Assembly (NCBI GenBank): GCA_017938205.1
Contig: JAGBCA010000042.1
Location: forward strand, 1-59,820
Source: Clostridia bacterium
GTDB taxonomy: Bacteria > Bacillota > Clostridia > Oscillospirales > CAG-272
DNA length: 59,820 nt
Reading direction: 5' to 3'
A program made the translations under genes and the position numbers. Positions 8,824 to 16,606 of the stretch are shown here, in pieces. Below the pieces are notes generated by a model. That model ran no database searches and was not told the DNA's origin. It was given only the letters and a program-made list of their open reading frames with translations. Numbering within the stretch: position 1 is the first letter of the stretch; every line of letters starts with the position of its first letter.

Positions 8824-9030
8824 AAAATCTCCGTTAACTCGAAATTTGAGCAAGTGTGGGGCGCGAGATACACGCAAAGGGCGCATTTTTCGCCAAAGGT
8901 GCATACATCTCCCATTTTGCACCTCTATTTTAGCAAAGATTTTATAACTCCTCTATCACAAAACATAAACGATTTGCAAACAAACGGTAAATTGCGTGGG
9001 ATTTTTATTCCTTGCGTGCATGCGGATGGA

Positions 9031-9084
9031 TAGCCTCCCTCCGAGAGGGAGGTGGATTTTGCGAAGCAAAAGACGGAAGGAGAT
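9031..9084. repeat. dispersed two-hairpin intergenic repeat, copy 1
   Basis: CCTCCC...GGGAGG makes hairpin one, then TTTTGC-GAA-GCAAAA makes hairpin two, then ACGGAAGGAG. The same architecture recurs at 41784-41833 and 49793-49840, with different but still complementary second stems. Confidence 0.6.
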
Positions 9085-9132
9085 AGCAAAAGCAAAGCGG
9101 AGAGACAGAAATTTGAACCTTGCTTCGCAGCC

Positions 9133-9169
9133 AAAAAACGACAATCTTCGACAGAAGGTTGTCGTTTTT
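9133..9169. terminator. terminator-like hairpin
   Basis: AAAACGACAATCTT pairs with AAGGTTGTCGTTTT (one G-T pair) and a T-rich tract follows on the plus strand. No gene obviously uses it, and it may be part of a dispersed repeat. Confidence 0.5.
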
Positions 9170-9367
9170 ACTTTTTCACTTTTCACTCTTCACTTTTCAC
9201 TAAAACCTCTTGTCGTTTTTTGGCAGGTAATAAGTAATAGTGAATAGTGAAAAGGTGCTGATGTAGCTTTTCTCCCGTTAGTCGAAAAACATTGTATTTT
9301 ACTCGGGTTCGAATCCTTATTGCGAACCTCAAGAAATATCTTTTCCGTCGCCTTTATACAAAAAACA

Positions 9368-9400
9368 AAACCGGATACCCGAAATGAGTATCCGTTTTTG
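9368..9400. terminator. rho-independent terminator after barstar gene
   Basis: CGGATAC (9372-9378) pairs with GTATCCG (9388-9394), with T-runs on both strands. It sits about 30 nt beyond the stop of the barstar-like gene. Confidence 0.7.
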
Positions 9401-9428
9401 TTTGTGAATGGGCGAAAGAGTCTAAAAA

Positions 9429-9746
9429 TTATTTTATTTCCTCGCGAGTTCCATCATTATGAACCAATATCACGATAAATGAATTTGAATACTTATCATT
9501 GTATGCATGCTTTGCCATTTTGAAAATACTTATAATCATATCCCAATCTTTTTTGTACCGCATCTGCACATTTTCAAATCCGGAAAGCTCTATATATGAC
9601 GGATCTCCGAGCATATCCGTAAGGCAATCCCATAATGCATCCGGGTTTCCGCCATAATAATCGGGAAAATCCAAATCACGTTTTAGTACCTCATGAATTT
9701 CAATGTAGTACTTAACTTTGGAAAAATCAACCGTGTATTTATCCAT
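9429..9746 (-). CDS. barstar family ribonuclease inhibitor
   Basis: A 105-residue protein. The barstar signature is clear: an IHEVLKRDLDFPDYYGG block, then NPDALWDCLTD, the helix and Asp-rich face by which barstar plugs the barnase active site. Barstar proteins neutralise cytoplasmic or incoming secreted RNases. No barnase-type RNase or polymorphic toxin gene is adjacent, so this is an orphan immunity or regulatory inhibitor here. The gene is AT-richer than its surroundings and lies inside a repeat-rich island next to tRNA-Ser, which is compatible with recent acquisition. The start at 9746 has only a weak GAGG site. Confidence 0.88.
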   Translation of the reverse strand: MDKYTVDFSKVKYYIEIHEVLKRDLDFPDYYGGNPDALWDCLTDMLGDPSYIELSGFENVQMRYKKDWDMIISIFKMAKHAYNDKYSNSFIVILVHNDGTREEIK

Positions 9747-10120
9747 CTTGTCGCCTCACTTTGTTATTTCATTTCACTCATTGCATCTCCTTGATTATAC
9801 ATTAAAATTTTAAAGTTGTCAAATCGATTTGTACTATTATTTTAACATAAAATAAATAAGACACCATTGCGGGAAAAGGATTTGAACCTTACTCCCTTGC
9901 AGGCAAAATGCGTGGGCATTTTGGCGCGGAGCGCCCTGTTGCGCTGAGGAGCGCAACGCCTGCGGGAGCAACCTTCGCTCGCGCACTTGCAAGCGAGCTT
10001 GCAGACGCGCTTCGCTCGGTTATCTGCGCCGCCGCCCGCAGGGCGTGCGTACGGCGCAGGGTTCAAAGCCTTGCTCTGTCAAAAAAAGAACAGCCACCGC
10101 GAGGGTGGCTGTTCTTTTTT
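9747..10120. other. GC-rich nested palindromes with a tRNA 3'-end-like fragment
   Basis: This stretch without a gene includes 9873-9890, which reads on the minus strand like a tRNA T-arm and 3' acceptor strand (AAGGTTCAAATCCTTTTC...CCCGC) but has no matching 5' half. From about 9900 to 10060 it holds overlapping short palindromes (for example GGCGCGGAGCGCC and TTGCGCTGAGGAGCGCAA). I see no coding potential. It looks like degenerate repeat DNA downstream of the tRNA gene. Confidence 0.5.
10081..10120 (-). terminator. rho-independent terminator of tRNA-Ser
   Basis: GAACAGCCACC pairs with GGTGGCTGTTC, with T-runs on both strands. On the minus strand it lies immediately past the encoded CCA of the tRNA. 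Confidence 0.9.
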
Positions 10121-10210
10121 TGGCGGAGAAGAAAGGATTTGAACCTTCGCGCCGGTTGCCCGACCTACACCCTTAGCAGGGGCGCCTCTTCACCACTTGA
10201 GTACTTCTCC
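10121..10210 (-). tRNA. tRNA-Ser (anticodon GCU), CCA encoded
   Basis: Read on the minus strand, the acceptor GGAGAAG (10204-10210) pairs with CTTCTCC (10125-10131), then discriminator G and an encoded CCA (10121-10123). The anticodon loop CTGCTAA gives anticodon GCU, which reads AGC/AGU serine codons. A long class-II variable arm (with GTCGGGCAACCGGC) and a T-arm (AAGG-TTCAAAT-CCTT) are present. All elements of a tRNA-Ser are visible. Confidence 0.95.
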
Positions 10211-10344
10211 ATCGCAGGCGGGTGTTTTTGAAGCCTGCCATAGTATTATACCAAGTCTTTTCTCGTTTGTCAAGTCTTTTTTGAGAAATTGTAGCGAAAT
10301 TGTGGTGAAGCGTCGGTGTTTTATGCTTTTTTATCTTATGTCAT

Positions 10345-12195
10345 TTACCAGAGTGCAAGCTTTGAAAGCTTTGGTAGCGCCTTGGGGGCATCCTCACCGT
10401 CGGCAAGGGGAAGGAATGCAACAGCAAGCGTATACGCATCCTTGCCCGTAGCGTCGATCACAAGCTTTTGGTATCCTGTATTGACGGTCTGCGGCTTGAA
10501 GGTGTTGCTGCCTTCGCTTCTTGCAGGCTCAACCTCGGGCGAGAGCTCGGTTGGTGCACAGTCCGCAACCGAAAGCGTAAGTTCATCGGAAAGAAGTGCC
10601 GCGTAGAGCCGCTTGCCGTCCAGCGTGAGGATCGCGCTCTTTTTATCCTCGGAAAGCAGAATCTCTGCCTTGGTTTGCGCCGCCCAAACGATGCGGTCCT
10701 CGGGCAAGCAACGGATCTCGTCCTGCACGATCACGCAGGGCAGATCGGCGGTGAGCTTCAATCCGCGCACGGATTCCTTGCCGGGGAAGGCCTCGGACAT
10801 ATCCGCGATCGCAAAGCGATCCTTGCCTACCTCTGCCTGCACGCGCCCAAGCGTCGCCTTAGCGGTGCGGAGCTGATCGTGCTCCTTGGAGGGATTGATC
10901 ACGAGCGTGCTGTGTCCCTCCGCACGGAAACGGTAGGTGCCGGAGTAGGGCTTCAGATTGTAGTTATCCGGTGGGAAATCGTGGAAAAAGCGCGTGCTTC
11001 CCACATTCAGAATGAAGGTGCCCATATCGAGGTGGCCGTGGTAGGCGTTGTTTTTGCCGAAATGGATCGCGGCAAAGAGATCCTCCGCTCCCCAACCGGT
11101 ACGGAAGGAGGCGTTGTCGTTTCCTTTGATCGCAAAGCTCGTCGGCAGAGCAAGTGCCTTATCCTCTACGCCGGGAACGTAATAAAAAAGTGTTTCGCTT
11201 CCCGTGACGGTAGGATTCTTTATGATCAAATTTTTTCTCAGCGTGGAAAGCTCATTGTCGCCGAAGCGGTTCGCGATCCAGAAAAAGAGATCGGAGCAAA
11301 CGTTTGCGGATGCGGCATCACCGAAGTTGAAGGACATTTGGTCGTTTGAGGCCATGTTGATGAGCCAGACGGGAGATTTTCGCAAGCCCTCCCAATTCGT
11401 CAGTTCATAGTCTGTGCCGCAGCTGGCGCACAGCGTTTTGGAATAATATGCGAGGTACATGGTGGCATAGCCCCAATACGTCGGCCCCTCGGAATAATTG
11501 CCGTCAATGGCGGAATAGAAGGTGCGAACGGCCTCGTGCGTGTCAAGAAAAGCACAAGTCAGCGCCTCCTCGCAAATATCGGCAGGGAAGTCCTCGAAGG
11601 CAGAGAGGATCGCCATCGTAATACCGCCGTTGCAAACCATCTTCCAGTTGTCGCCGGGCTTATCCTGATACCAGCGGTAGGTGCGGGAACGCTCGTTATT
11701 GCGATAATCATCGAGCACGGCCATTACGCCCTTCTGCCACATGGCATCGCGCAAAACGGCGCGGCGCTCCTCTGTCAGATAATCGTAAAGCCAGTCGTAA
11801 CCAAAGGCAAAGGCGGCAGAAAGCTCCGCCGTGTCAAGAAAGTGGCGGGGATTCCAGTTTTCCCAACTTGCCGCCTCCTCAAGTTCAAGGTAGGCACGCT
11901 CAGCATATGCCTCGTTCCCTTCGATCTTATAAAGCTGTGCCAGCGTGCGCACGCGTGCAAGCACGTTTCTGGATGCAACAAGCAAGCGAATACCGTCCGG
12001 GATGGCAAACTGCGTGCAAGGTGCTTCCATTGCCTTATTGGCGATCTCGTGCATTTTTGCAATGGCCGCAGAGATCACGGGATCGTCTTTATTTTCCTTA
12101 ATGCGAACAAAGTCTGCATCGCTTAAGAGAATACGCGGATGGTTATGATCGGGATGCTTCTTTTTTGCATCCGCGAGGATCTGCTTTCCTATCAT
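10345..12195 (-). CDS. heparinase II/III family protein (polysaccharide lyase-like)
   Basis: A 616-residue protein. The first half is an alpha-toroid as in PL12/PL15/PL17/PL21 lyases, with the block DGNYSEGPTYWGY and many aromatic residues. The second half is the heparinase II/III beta-sandwich, with the YHGHLDMGTFIL motif that carries a conserved histidine. Such enzymes cleave uronic-acid-containing polysaccharides by beta-elimination. No signal peptide is visible at the chosen start (ATG 12195, AAAGGAG upstream), so it probably acts on imported oligosaccharides in the cytoplasm. Heparin, hyaluronan, alginate or another uronan cannot be distinguished. It is monocistronic, divergent from sstT-proBAC, with a likely promoter at 12233-12262. 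Confidence 0.88.
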   Translation of the reverse strand: MIGKQILADAKKKHPDHNHPRILLSDADFVRIKENKDDPVISAAIAKMHEIANKAMEAPCTQFAIPDGIRLLVASRNVLARVRTLAQLYKIEGNEAYAERAYLELEEAASWENWNPRHFLDTAELSAAFAFGYDWLYDYLTEERRAVLRDAMWQKGVMAVLDDYRNNERSRTYRWYQDKPGDNWKMVCNGGITMAILSAFEDFPADICEEALTCAFLDTHEAVRTFYSAIDGNYSEGPTYWGYATMYLAYYSKTLCASCGTDYELTNWEGLRKSPVWLINMASNDQMSFNFGDAASANVCSDLFFWIANRFGDNELSTLRKNLIIKNPTVTGSETLFYYVPGVEDKALALPTSFAIKGNDNASFRTGWGAEDLFAAIHFGKNNAYHGHLDMGTFILNVGSTRFFHDFPPDNYNLKPYSGTYRFRAEGHSTLVINPSKEHDQLRTAKATLGRVQAEVGKDRFAIADMSEAFPGKESVRGLKLTADLPCVIVQDEIRCLPEDRIVWAAQTKAEILLSEDKKSAILTLDGKRLYAALLSDELTLSVADCAPTELSPEVEPARSEGSNTFKPQTVNTGYQKLVIDATGKDAYTLAVAFLPLADGEDAPKALPKLSKLALW

Positions 12196-12232
12196 AAAAT
12201 ATCTCCTTTGTGCGGCATACCGCCGTGGTTTT

Positions 12233-12262
12233 ATTGTAGCACATATGCTCGGCAAAAAGCAA
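12233..12262 (-). promoter_or_regulatory. probable promoter of the heparinase-like gene
   Basis: On the minus strand TTGCTT (12257-12262) and TACAAT (12233-12238) are spaced 18 nt apart. A short palindrome (GCGGCATACCGC, about 12212-12223) lies just downstream and could be an operator or a leader hairpin. Confidence 0.5.
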
Positions 12263-12310
12263 GCGTTTTTGTAATAAAAACCGATAGAAAAAAACTTCTC
12301 TTTCCTCTGC

Positions 12311-12339
12311 TTGACAAAATGCGCCGTGCGTGCTACAAT
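12311..12339 (+). promoter_or_regulatory. sigma-A promoter of sstT-proBAC operon
   Basis: TTGACA (12311-12316) and TACAAT (12334-12339) with a 17-nt spacer, about 38 nt before the sstT start. Confidence 0.85.
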
Positions 12340-12376
12340 ATATAAGTCAAAATATTATATTTTAAGGAAAGATAAA

Positions 12377-13657
12377 ATGAAAAAGATTTTTGAAAAATGG
12401 AACAGCATCAATCTCGTGATCCGCATTCTTTGCGGCATCGTTCTCGGTGCGGTGCTTGGTTTGATCGCAAATCTCTGCGGTGTTGCGGAAAGGATGTCCT
12501 TTATCGGCATTCTTGGCGATCTGTTTGTCGGCGCGTTGAAGGCTATGGCCCCTATTCTTGTATTCATTCTGATCATAAGCTCGATCGCAACGGCGAAAAA
12601 CAAGCTGGATAAAAAATTCGGCACGGTGATCGCGCTTTATTTGGGAACCACTCTGACGGCTTCGATCCTTGCTGTCTGTGCATCCTTTATATTTAAAGTA
12701 AAGGTGGATCTCAACGTAGACAAGGCAACGCAAAGCGCTCCTGCAGGTCTCGGCGAGGTGCTGGAAAACCTTTTAAACAACCTTGTGAAAAATCCGATCT
12801 CCTCTATCATTGAAGGAAATTATCTCGGCATCCTTTTTTGGGCGATCCTCTTCGGCATTGCGCTTCGCGCGGCCTCCGATCGCACCAAAACCGTGATCGG
12901 CGATCTTTCAAATGCCGTTTCTGCTTGCATTCGTTGGGTCATTTCGCTTGCTCCCTTTGGTATTCTCGGCCTTGTGTTCACCACCGTTTCCGAAAACGGT
13001 CTGGAGATCTTCAAGGACTACGGCGCGCTTCTCGCCTTGATCGTTGGATGTATGCTGGTCGTTTCTCTCGTGATCAATCCCATCATTGCATCGTTTATGA
13101 TCGGAAAGAACGCATATCCTCTCGTATTCCGTTGCCTTCGCGAAAGCGGATTGACCGCGTTTTTCACCCGCTCGTCTGCGGCGAATATTCCCGTCAATAT
13201 GCGCCTTTGCGAAAAGCTTGGCCTTGATAAAAATATGTATTCCGTATCCATTCCCCTTGGCGCAACCATCAATATGGACGGCGCGGCCATCACCATCGCA
13301 GTCATGTCGCTCACGGCGGCCTTCTCTTGCGGAGAAACGGTGCCCTTCTTCCAGGCGCTTCTTCTGTCCTTCCTGGCCACTCTTGCCGCTTGCGGCGCAT
13401 CGGGTGTTGCGGGTGGATCACTTCTTTTGATTCCCATGGCCTGCTCGCTTCTGGATCTTCCCGTAGACGTTGCCATGCAGATGGTCGGAATCGGCTTCAT
13501 CATCGGTGTGGTTCAGGATTCCGTTGAAACCGCGCTCAACTCCTCGGGTGACGTTCTCTTTGCCGCCGTTGCGGAAATGCGTCAGATGAAGAAGGAAGGA
13601 AGATCCATCGATCACATTCTCTACGGCAAGACCAAAAATGCCGATGTCGTAGAGTAA
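12377..13657 (+). CDS. sstT: sodium:serine/threonine symporter, SstT-like (DAACS family)
   Basis: A 426-residue membrane transporter of the dicarboxylate/amino acid:cation symporter family. The family fingerprints are visible: the hairpin-1 motif TRSSAANIPVNM, the NMDG sodium-site motif in LGATINMDGAAI, and the hairpin-2 motif SGVAGGSLLLIP. Sequence pattern and length fit SstT, which imports serine and threonine with sodium. The ATG at 12377 is preceded by AAGGAAAG. It is the first gene of an operon with proB, proA and proC. Given that context, uptake of glutamate or another proline precursor is an alternative; substrate assignment within this family is unreliable from sequence. Confidence 0.85.
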   Translation: MKKIFEKWNSINLVIRILCGIVLGAVLGLIANLCGVAERMSFIGILGDLFVGALKAMAPILVFILIISSIATAKNKLDKKFGTVIALYLGTTLTASILAVCASFIFKVKVDLNVDKATQSAPAGLGEVLENLLNNLVKNPISSIIEGNYLGILFWAILFGIALRAASDRTKTVIGDLSNAVSACIRWVISLAPFGILGLVFTTVSENGLEIFKDYGALLALIVGCMLVVSLVINPIIASFMIGKNAYPLVFRCLRESGLTAFFTRSSAANIPVNMRLCEKLGLDKNMYSVSIPLGATINMDGAAITIAVMSLTAAFSCGETVPFFQALLLSFLATLAACGASGVAGGSLLLIPMACSLLDLPVDVAMQMVGIGFIIGVVQDSVETALNSSGDVLFAAVAEMRQMKKEGRSIDHILYGKTKNADVVE

Positions 13658-13693
13658 ATGTAAACCATTGTTCTCAAAAAAGGAGAAATACAT

Positions 13694-14467
13694 ATGCGCA
13701 TCGTTATCAAGGTGGGAACCTCCACCCTTACACACAGCACGGGAAATTTAAATATTCGCCACGTTGAGGAGCTTTGCAAGGTCATGAGCGACCTTAAAAA
13801 TGCAGGGCATGAGGTGATCCTCGTTTCCTCGGGCGCCATCGGCATGGGTGTTGGAAAGCTTGGACTTTCGGAGCGCCCGAAGGATATGCCAACCAAGCAG
13901 GCCGCGGCCGCTGTCGGTCAGTGTGAGCTGATGTACGTATACGATAAGCAGTTTTCGGAATACGGTCATAACATCGGCCAGATCCTTCTGACGGGTGACG
14001 ATATTGAAAACGAGGAGCGCAATAAGAATTTCAGAAACACGCTCCATCGCCTTCTTGCACTCCGCGTGCTTCCCATCATCAACGAGAACGATACGGTTTC
14101 CACGGCTGAGATCGCCGTGGGAGATAACGATACCTTGGCTGCTATTGTGGCCTTGGAGGCCGAGGCGGATCTTCTGATCCTGCTTTCGGATATTGAAGGA
14201 CTTTATACCGCCGATCCGCACAAGGATCCGAATGCGAAGCTGATATCCGAGGTCAGGGAAATGACGGATGAGATCCGCGCCCTTGCCGGCGGTGCGGGCT
14301 CGGGCCTCGGTACCGGAGGAATGCAAACCAAGCTGCGCGCGGCATCCATGTGCATGGAGCGCGGCATTGACATGATCATTACGCGCGGTGATCGCCCCGC
14401 ACTTCTTTACGATTGCGTAGAGGGAACGGCGGTCGGAACGCGCTTTTTCGGAGGGAAGAAGGGATGA
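13694..14467 (+). CDS. proB: glutamate 5-kinase (short form without PUA domain)
   Basis: A 257-residue amino-acid kinase. It phosphorylates L-glutamate with ATP, the first step of proline synthesis. Motifs seen are KVGTSTLT (phosphate binding), [16 protein letters not shown] and [12 protein letters not shown]. The usual C-terminal PUA domain of about 100 residues is absent, so this is a kinase-only form as in some lactic acid bacteria. The gene ends in an ATGA overlap with proA, which indicates translational coupling. Proline feedback inhibition is likely, as it resides in the kinase domain. Confidence 0.95.
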   Translation: MRIVIKVGTSTLTHSTGNLNIRHVEELCKVMSDLKNAGHEVILVSSGAIGMGVGKLGLSERPKDMPTKQAAAAVGQCELMYVYDKQFSEYGHNIGQILLTGDDIENEERNKNFRNTLHRLLALRVLPIINENDTVSTAEIAVGDNDTLAAIVALEAEADLLILLSDIEGLYTADPHKDPNAKLISEVREMTDEIRALAGGAGSGLGTGGMQTKLRAASMCMERGIDMIITRGDRPALLYDCVEGTAVGTRFFGGKKG

Positions 14468-15723
14468 CGACCACTGAGCAGATCGCGCTTGCCGTTTTGG
14501 CAAAGCCGCGCATGATGGTTGCTACGGTAGAAGAGCGCAACCGTGCACTTCTTTCCATGGCGGATGCCTTAGAGACCTCCATAGCCGAGATCCTCTCGGC
14601 AAACGAGGCGGATATTGCCGCCGCAAGAGAAAAGATCTCAGAGGTTATGATCGACCGCCTTCGCCTCACCGAGGCACGCGTGCATTCCATGGCCGAAGCG
14701 GTTCGCAAGGTGGCACAGCTGCCGGATCCCGTCGGTCGCATTTTGGAAGAAACCAAGCGCGAGGATGGGCTTTTTATCCGCAAGGTCTCCGTTCCGATCG
14801 GTGTTTTGGCCATGATCTACGAGAGCCGCCCGAACGTGACCTCGGATGCCGCCGCGCTTTCCATAAAAACAGGCAACGTCTGCGTGCTTCGCGGCGGTAA
14901 GGAAGCCGCCGCCAGCAACCGCGCCATTACGGCCGCACTTCGCGCAGGGCTTGTAAGTGCAGGCCTTCCCGAGGATGCTATTACTCTGATTATGGATACG
15001 AGCCGTGCAAGTGCCACGGAATTGATGACAGCTGTTGGCAAGATCGACCTTCTGATCCCCCGCGGCGGTGCGGGACTCATCCGCGCCTGCGTGGAAAATG
15101 CAAAGGTTCCCTGCATTGAAACCGGCACGGGCATTTGCCATATTTATATTGATAAGGATGCAAATGCCGAGCGTGCGCTTGCGATCCTTGAAAATGCAAA
15201 AACCTCCCGTCCCTCCGTTTGCAACGCCGCAGAGGTCTGCCTCGTGCATAAGGATAGAGCGGCAGAGCTTCTTCCCAAGATCTACGAGCGCCTTGTCACG
15301 CGCCGCGAGGCGGAAGGAAAAACACCCGTTACGCTTCGCTTGGATGCGGCGGCCGCCGCTATTATTTCGGGCGAGAACGCGGGGGAGAACGATTTTGATA
15401 CCGAGTTTTTGGATTACACGCTTGCGATCGCGGTCGTGGATAGCGTCGAGAGTGCCATTGCTCACATTGCCGCACATTCCACGGGGCATAGCGAGGCGAT
15501 CGTGACCGAAAATACCGCCTCCGCCGACGCCTTTACTCTCGCGGTGGACAGTGCCGCCGTCTATGTCAACGCCTCCACGAGATTTACGGACGGAGGCGAA
15601 TTTGGCCTCGGTTGTGAAATGGGCATCTCCACGCAGAAGATGCACGCAAGAGGACCGATGGGACTTCGTGAGCTGACTTCTTATAAGTATATCATCACCG
15701 GTAACGGTCACATAAGAGTGTAA
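14464..15723 (+). CDS. proA: glutamate-5-semialdehyde dehydrogenase
   Basis: A 419-residue aldehyde dehydrogenase superfamily enzyme. It reduces gamma-glutamyl phosphate with NADPH to glutamate semialdehyde, the second step of proline synthesis. The catalytic cysteine lies in [12 protein letters not shown]; other signatures are [11 protein letters not shown], the [11 protein letters not shown] loop and [13 protein letters not shown]. The start is the ATG at 14464, which overlaps the proB stop and has GGAGGGAAG upstream. An upstream in-frame extension inside proB has no ribosome site and is not used here. Confidence 0.97.
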   Translation: MTTTEQIALAVLAKPRMMVATVEERNRALLSMADALETSIAEILSANEADIAAAREKISEVMIDRLRLTEARVHSMAEAVRKVAQLPDPVGRILEETKREDGLFIRKVSVPIGVLAMIYESRPNVTSDAAALSIKTGNVCVLRGGKEAAASNRAITAALRAGLVSAGLPEDAITLIMDTSRASATELMTAVGKIDLLIPRGGAGLIRACVENAKVPCIETGTGICHIYIDKDANAERALAILENAKTSRPSVCNAAEVCLVHKDRAAELLPKIYERLVTRREAEGKTPVTLRLDAAAAAIISGENAGENDFDTEFLDYTLAIAVVDSVESAIAHIAAHSTGHSEAIVTENTASADAFTLAVDSAAVYVNASTRFTDGGEFGLGCEMGISTQKMHARGPMGLRELTSYKYIITGNGHIRV

Positions 15724-15758
15724 AAAGCAAACAATTCTTTGCAAAAGAGGAATAAACA

Positions 15759-16559
15759 ATGAAAAAAATCGGTTGTATCGGTTGCGGAAATATGGGCGGT
15801 GCGCTTGCTTCTGCAATTGCAAAAACAAACAATTTTCTGTATGTTACGGATACGGATACAAAAAAAGCAGAGGCGCTTGCCGAGCGCCTTTCGGCAAGCG
15901 TCTTGCCCGTAGAAGCGCTTGTTGAGCAGTGCGATATGGTTCTCCTCGGCGTAAAGCCCCAGGGACTTGCCGCACTTGCAAAGGAGATCGCCCCCATTGT
16001 TGAAAAACGCGGAAAAGCCATCACGCTCGTCAGCATGTGCGCAGGTGTTAAGCTAGAAAAGCTGCAGGCTCTTTTCGGCAAAGATGCCAAGATCATCCGC
16101 ATTATGCCGAACACACCTGCCGCCGTTGGTGAGGGAATGATCCTCTACGTGCCCGGAGCCGCCTGTGAGCAGGCGGATACCGACCTCTTTCTTGAAGCAC
16201 TTGCCCCCGCAGGTAAGCTCTCGCTGATCGCTGAGGATAAGATCGATGCGGCCTCTGCCGTTTCGGGCTGCGGCCCTGCCTTTGCCTATATGTTTGCGCA
16301 GGGGCTTGCCGAGGGCGGCGTGCTTTGCGGCCTTTCGCACGCGGATGCGCTTGCCTTTGCAGCACAAACGATGCTTGGCGCAGGAAAAATGCTTCTCGAA
16401 GGGATGGGACATCCCGAGGCGCTGAAGGATGCCGTTTGCAGCCCCGGCGGAAGCACCATCGAGGGTGTAAAGGTATTGGAGGATGCCGCCCTGCGCGGTG
16501 CTTTGATCGAAGCGGTTGAAGCCGCGTATTTGCGCACCAAGGAGCTTGGAAAGAGCTGA
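15759..16559 (+). CDS. proC: pyrroline-5-carboxylate reductase
   Basis: A 266-residue enzyme that reduces pyrroline-5-carboxylate to proline, completing the pathway begun by ProB and ProA. It has an N-terminal Rossmann motif (GCGNMGGALA), the middle block IRIMPNTPAAVGEG, and the C-terminal signature with SGCGPAFAY and SPGGSTIEG. The length is typical. It lies 35 nt after proA with AAAGAGGAA as ribosome site and is followed by a strong terminator, so sstT-proB-proA-proC is a closed operon. Confidence 0.97.
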   Translation: MKKIGCIGCGNMGGALASAIAKTNNFLYVTDTDTKKAEALAERLSASVLPVEALVEQCDMVLLGVKPQGLAALAKEIAPIVEKRGKAITLVSMCAGVKLEKLQALFGKDAKIIRIMPNTPAAVGEGMILYVPGAACEQADTDLFLEALAPAGKLSLIAEDKIDAASAVSGCGPAFAYMFAQGLAEGGVLCGLSHADALAFAAQTMLGAGKMLLEGMGHPEALKDAVCSPGGSTIEGVKVLEDAALRGALIEAVEAAYLRTKELGKS

Positions 16560-16569
16560 TAACCATATA

Positions 16570-16604
16570 AAATGCCTCGGAGCACCAGACGCTCCGAGGC
16601 ATTT
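16570..16604. terminator. rho-independent terminator between proC and the propeller gene
   Basis: AATGCCTCGGAGC pairs with GCTCCGAGGCATT, with T-rich flanks on both strands. It serves two convergent genes. Confidence 0.88.
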
Positions 16605-16606
16605 GC

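Larger units (their letters stand above)
8824..9428. other. intergenic region with repeats, no gene recognised
   Basis: About 600 bases without a convincing gene. It holds the leader of the M3-like lipoprotein gene, a two-hairpin dispersed repeat (9031-9084), a T-arm-like fragment (TTTGAACCTTGC near 9112), a terminator-like hairpin (9133-9169), a low-complexity TTTTTCACTTTTCACT tract (about 9171-9200), and the terminator at 9368-9400. Short reading frames in this stretch have no supported start or known domain. Confidence 0.5.

Noticed and set aside
9295-9345. A plus-strand stretch with GGGTTCGAATCC, like a tRNA T-arm
   Set aside because: The flanking bases do not form a 5-bp T stem, and no acceptor, D or anticodon arm can be found upstream. 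It is at most a decayed fragment.
9866-9890. Possible second tRNA gene on the minus strand
   Set aside because: Only a T-arm and a 3' acceptor-like strand are present; no complementary 5' acceptor strand or anticodon arm lies to the right within tRNA length.
9842-10231. Open frames in the GC-rich palindromic stretch
   Set aside because: Their sequence is a by-product of nested palindromes and runs into the tRNA-Ser gene.
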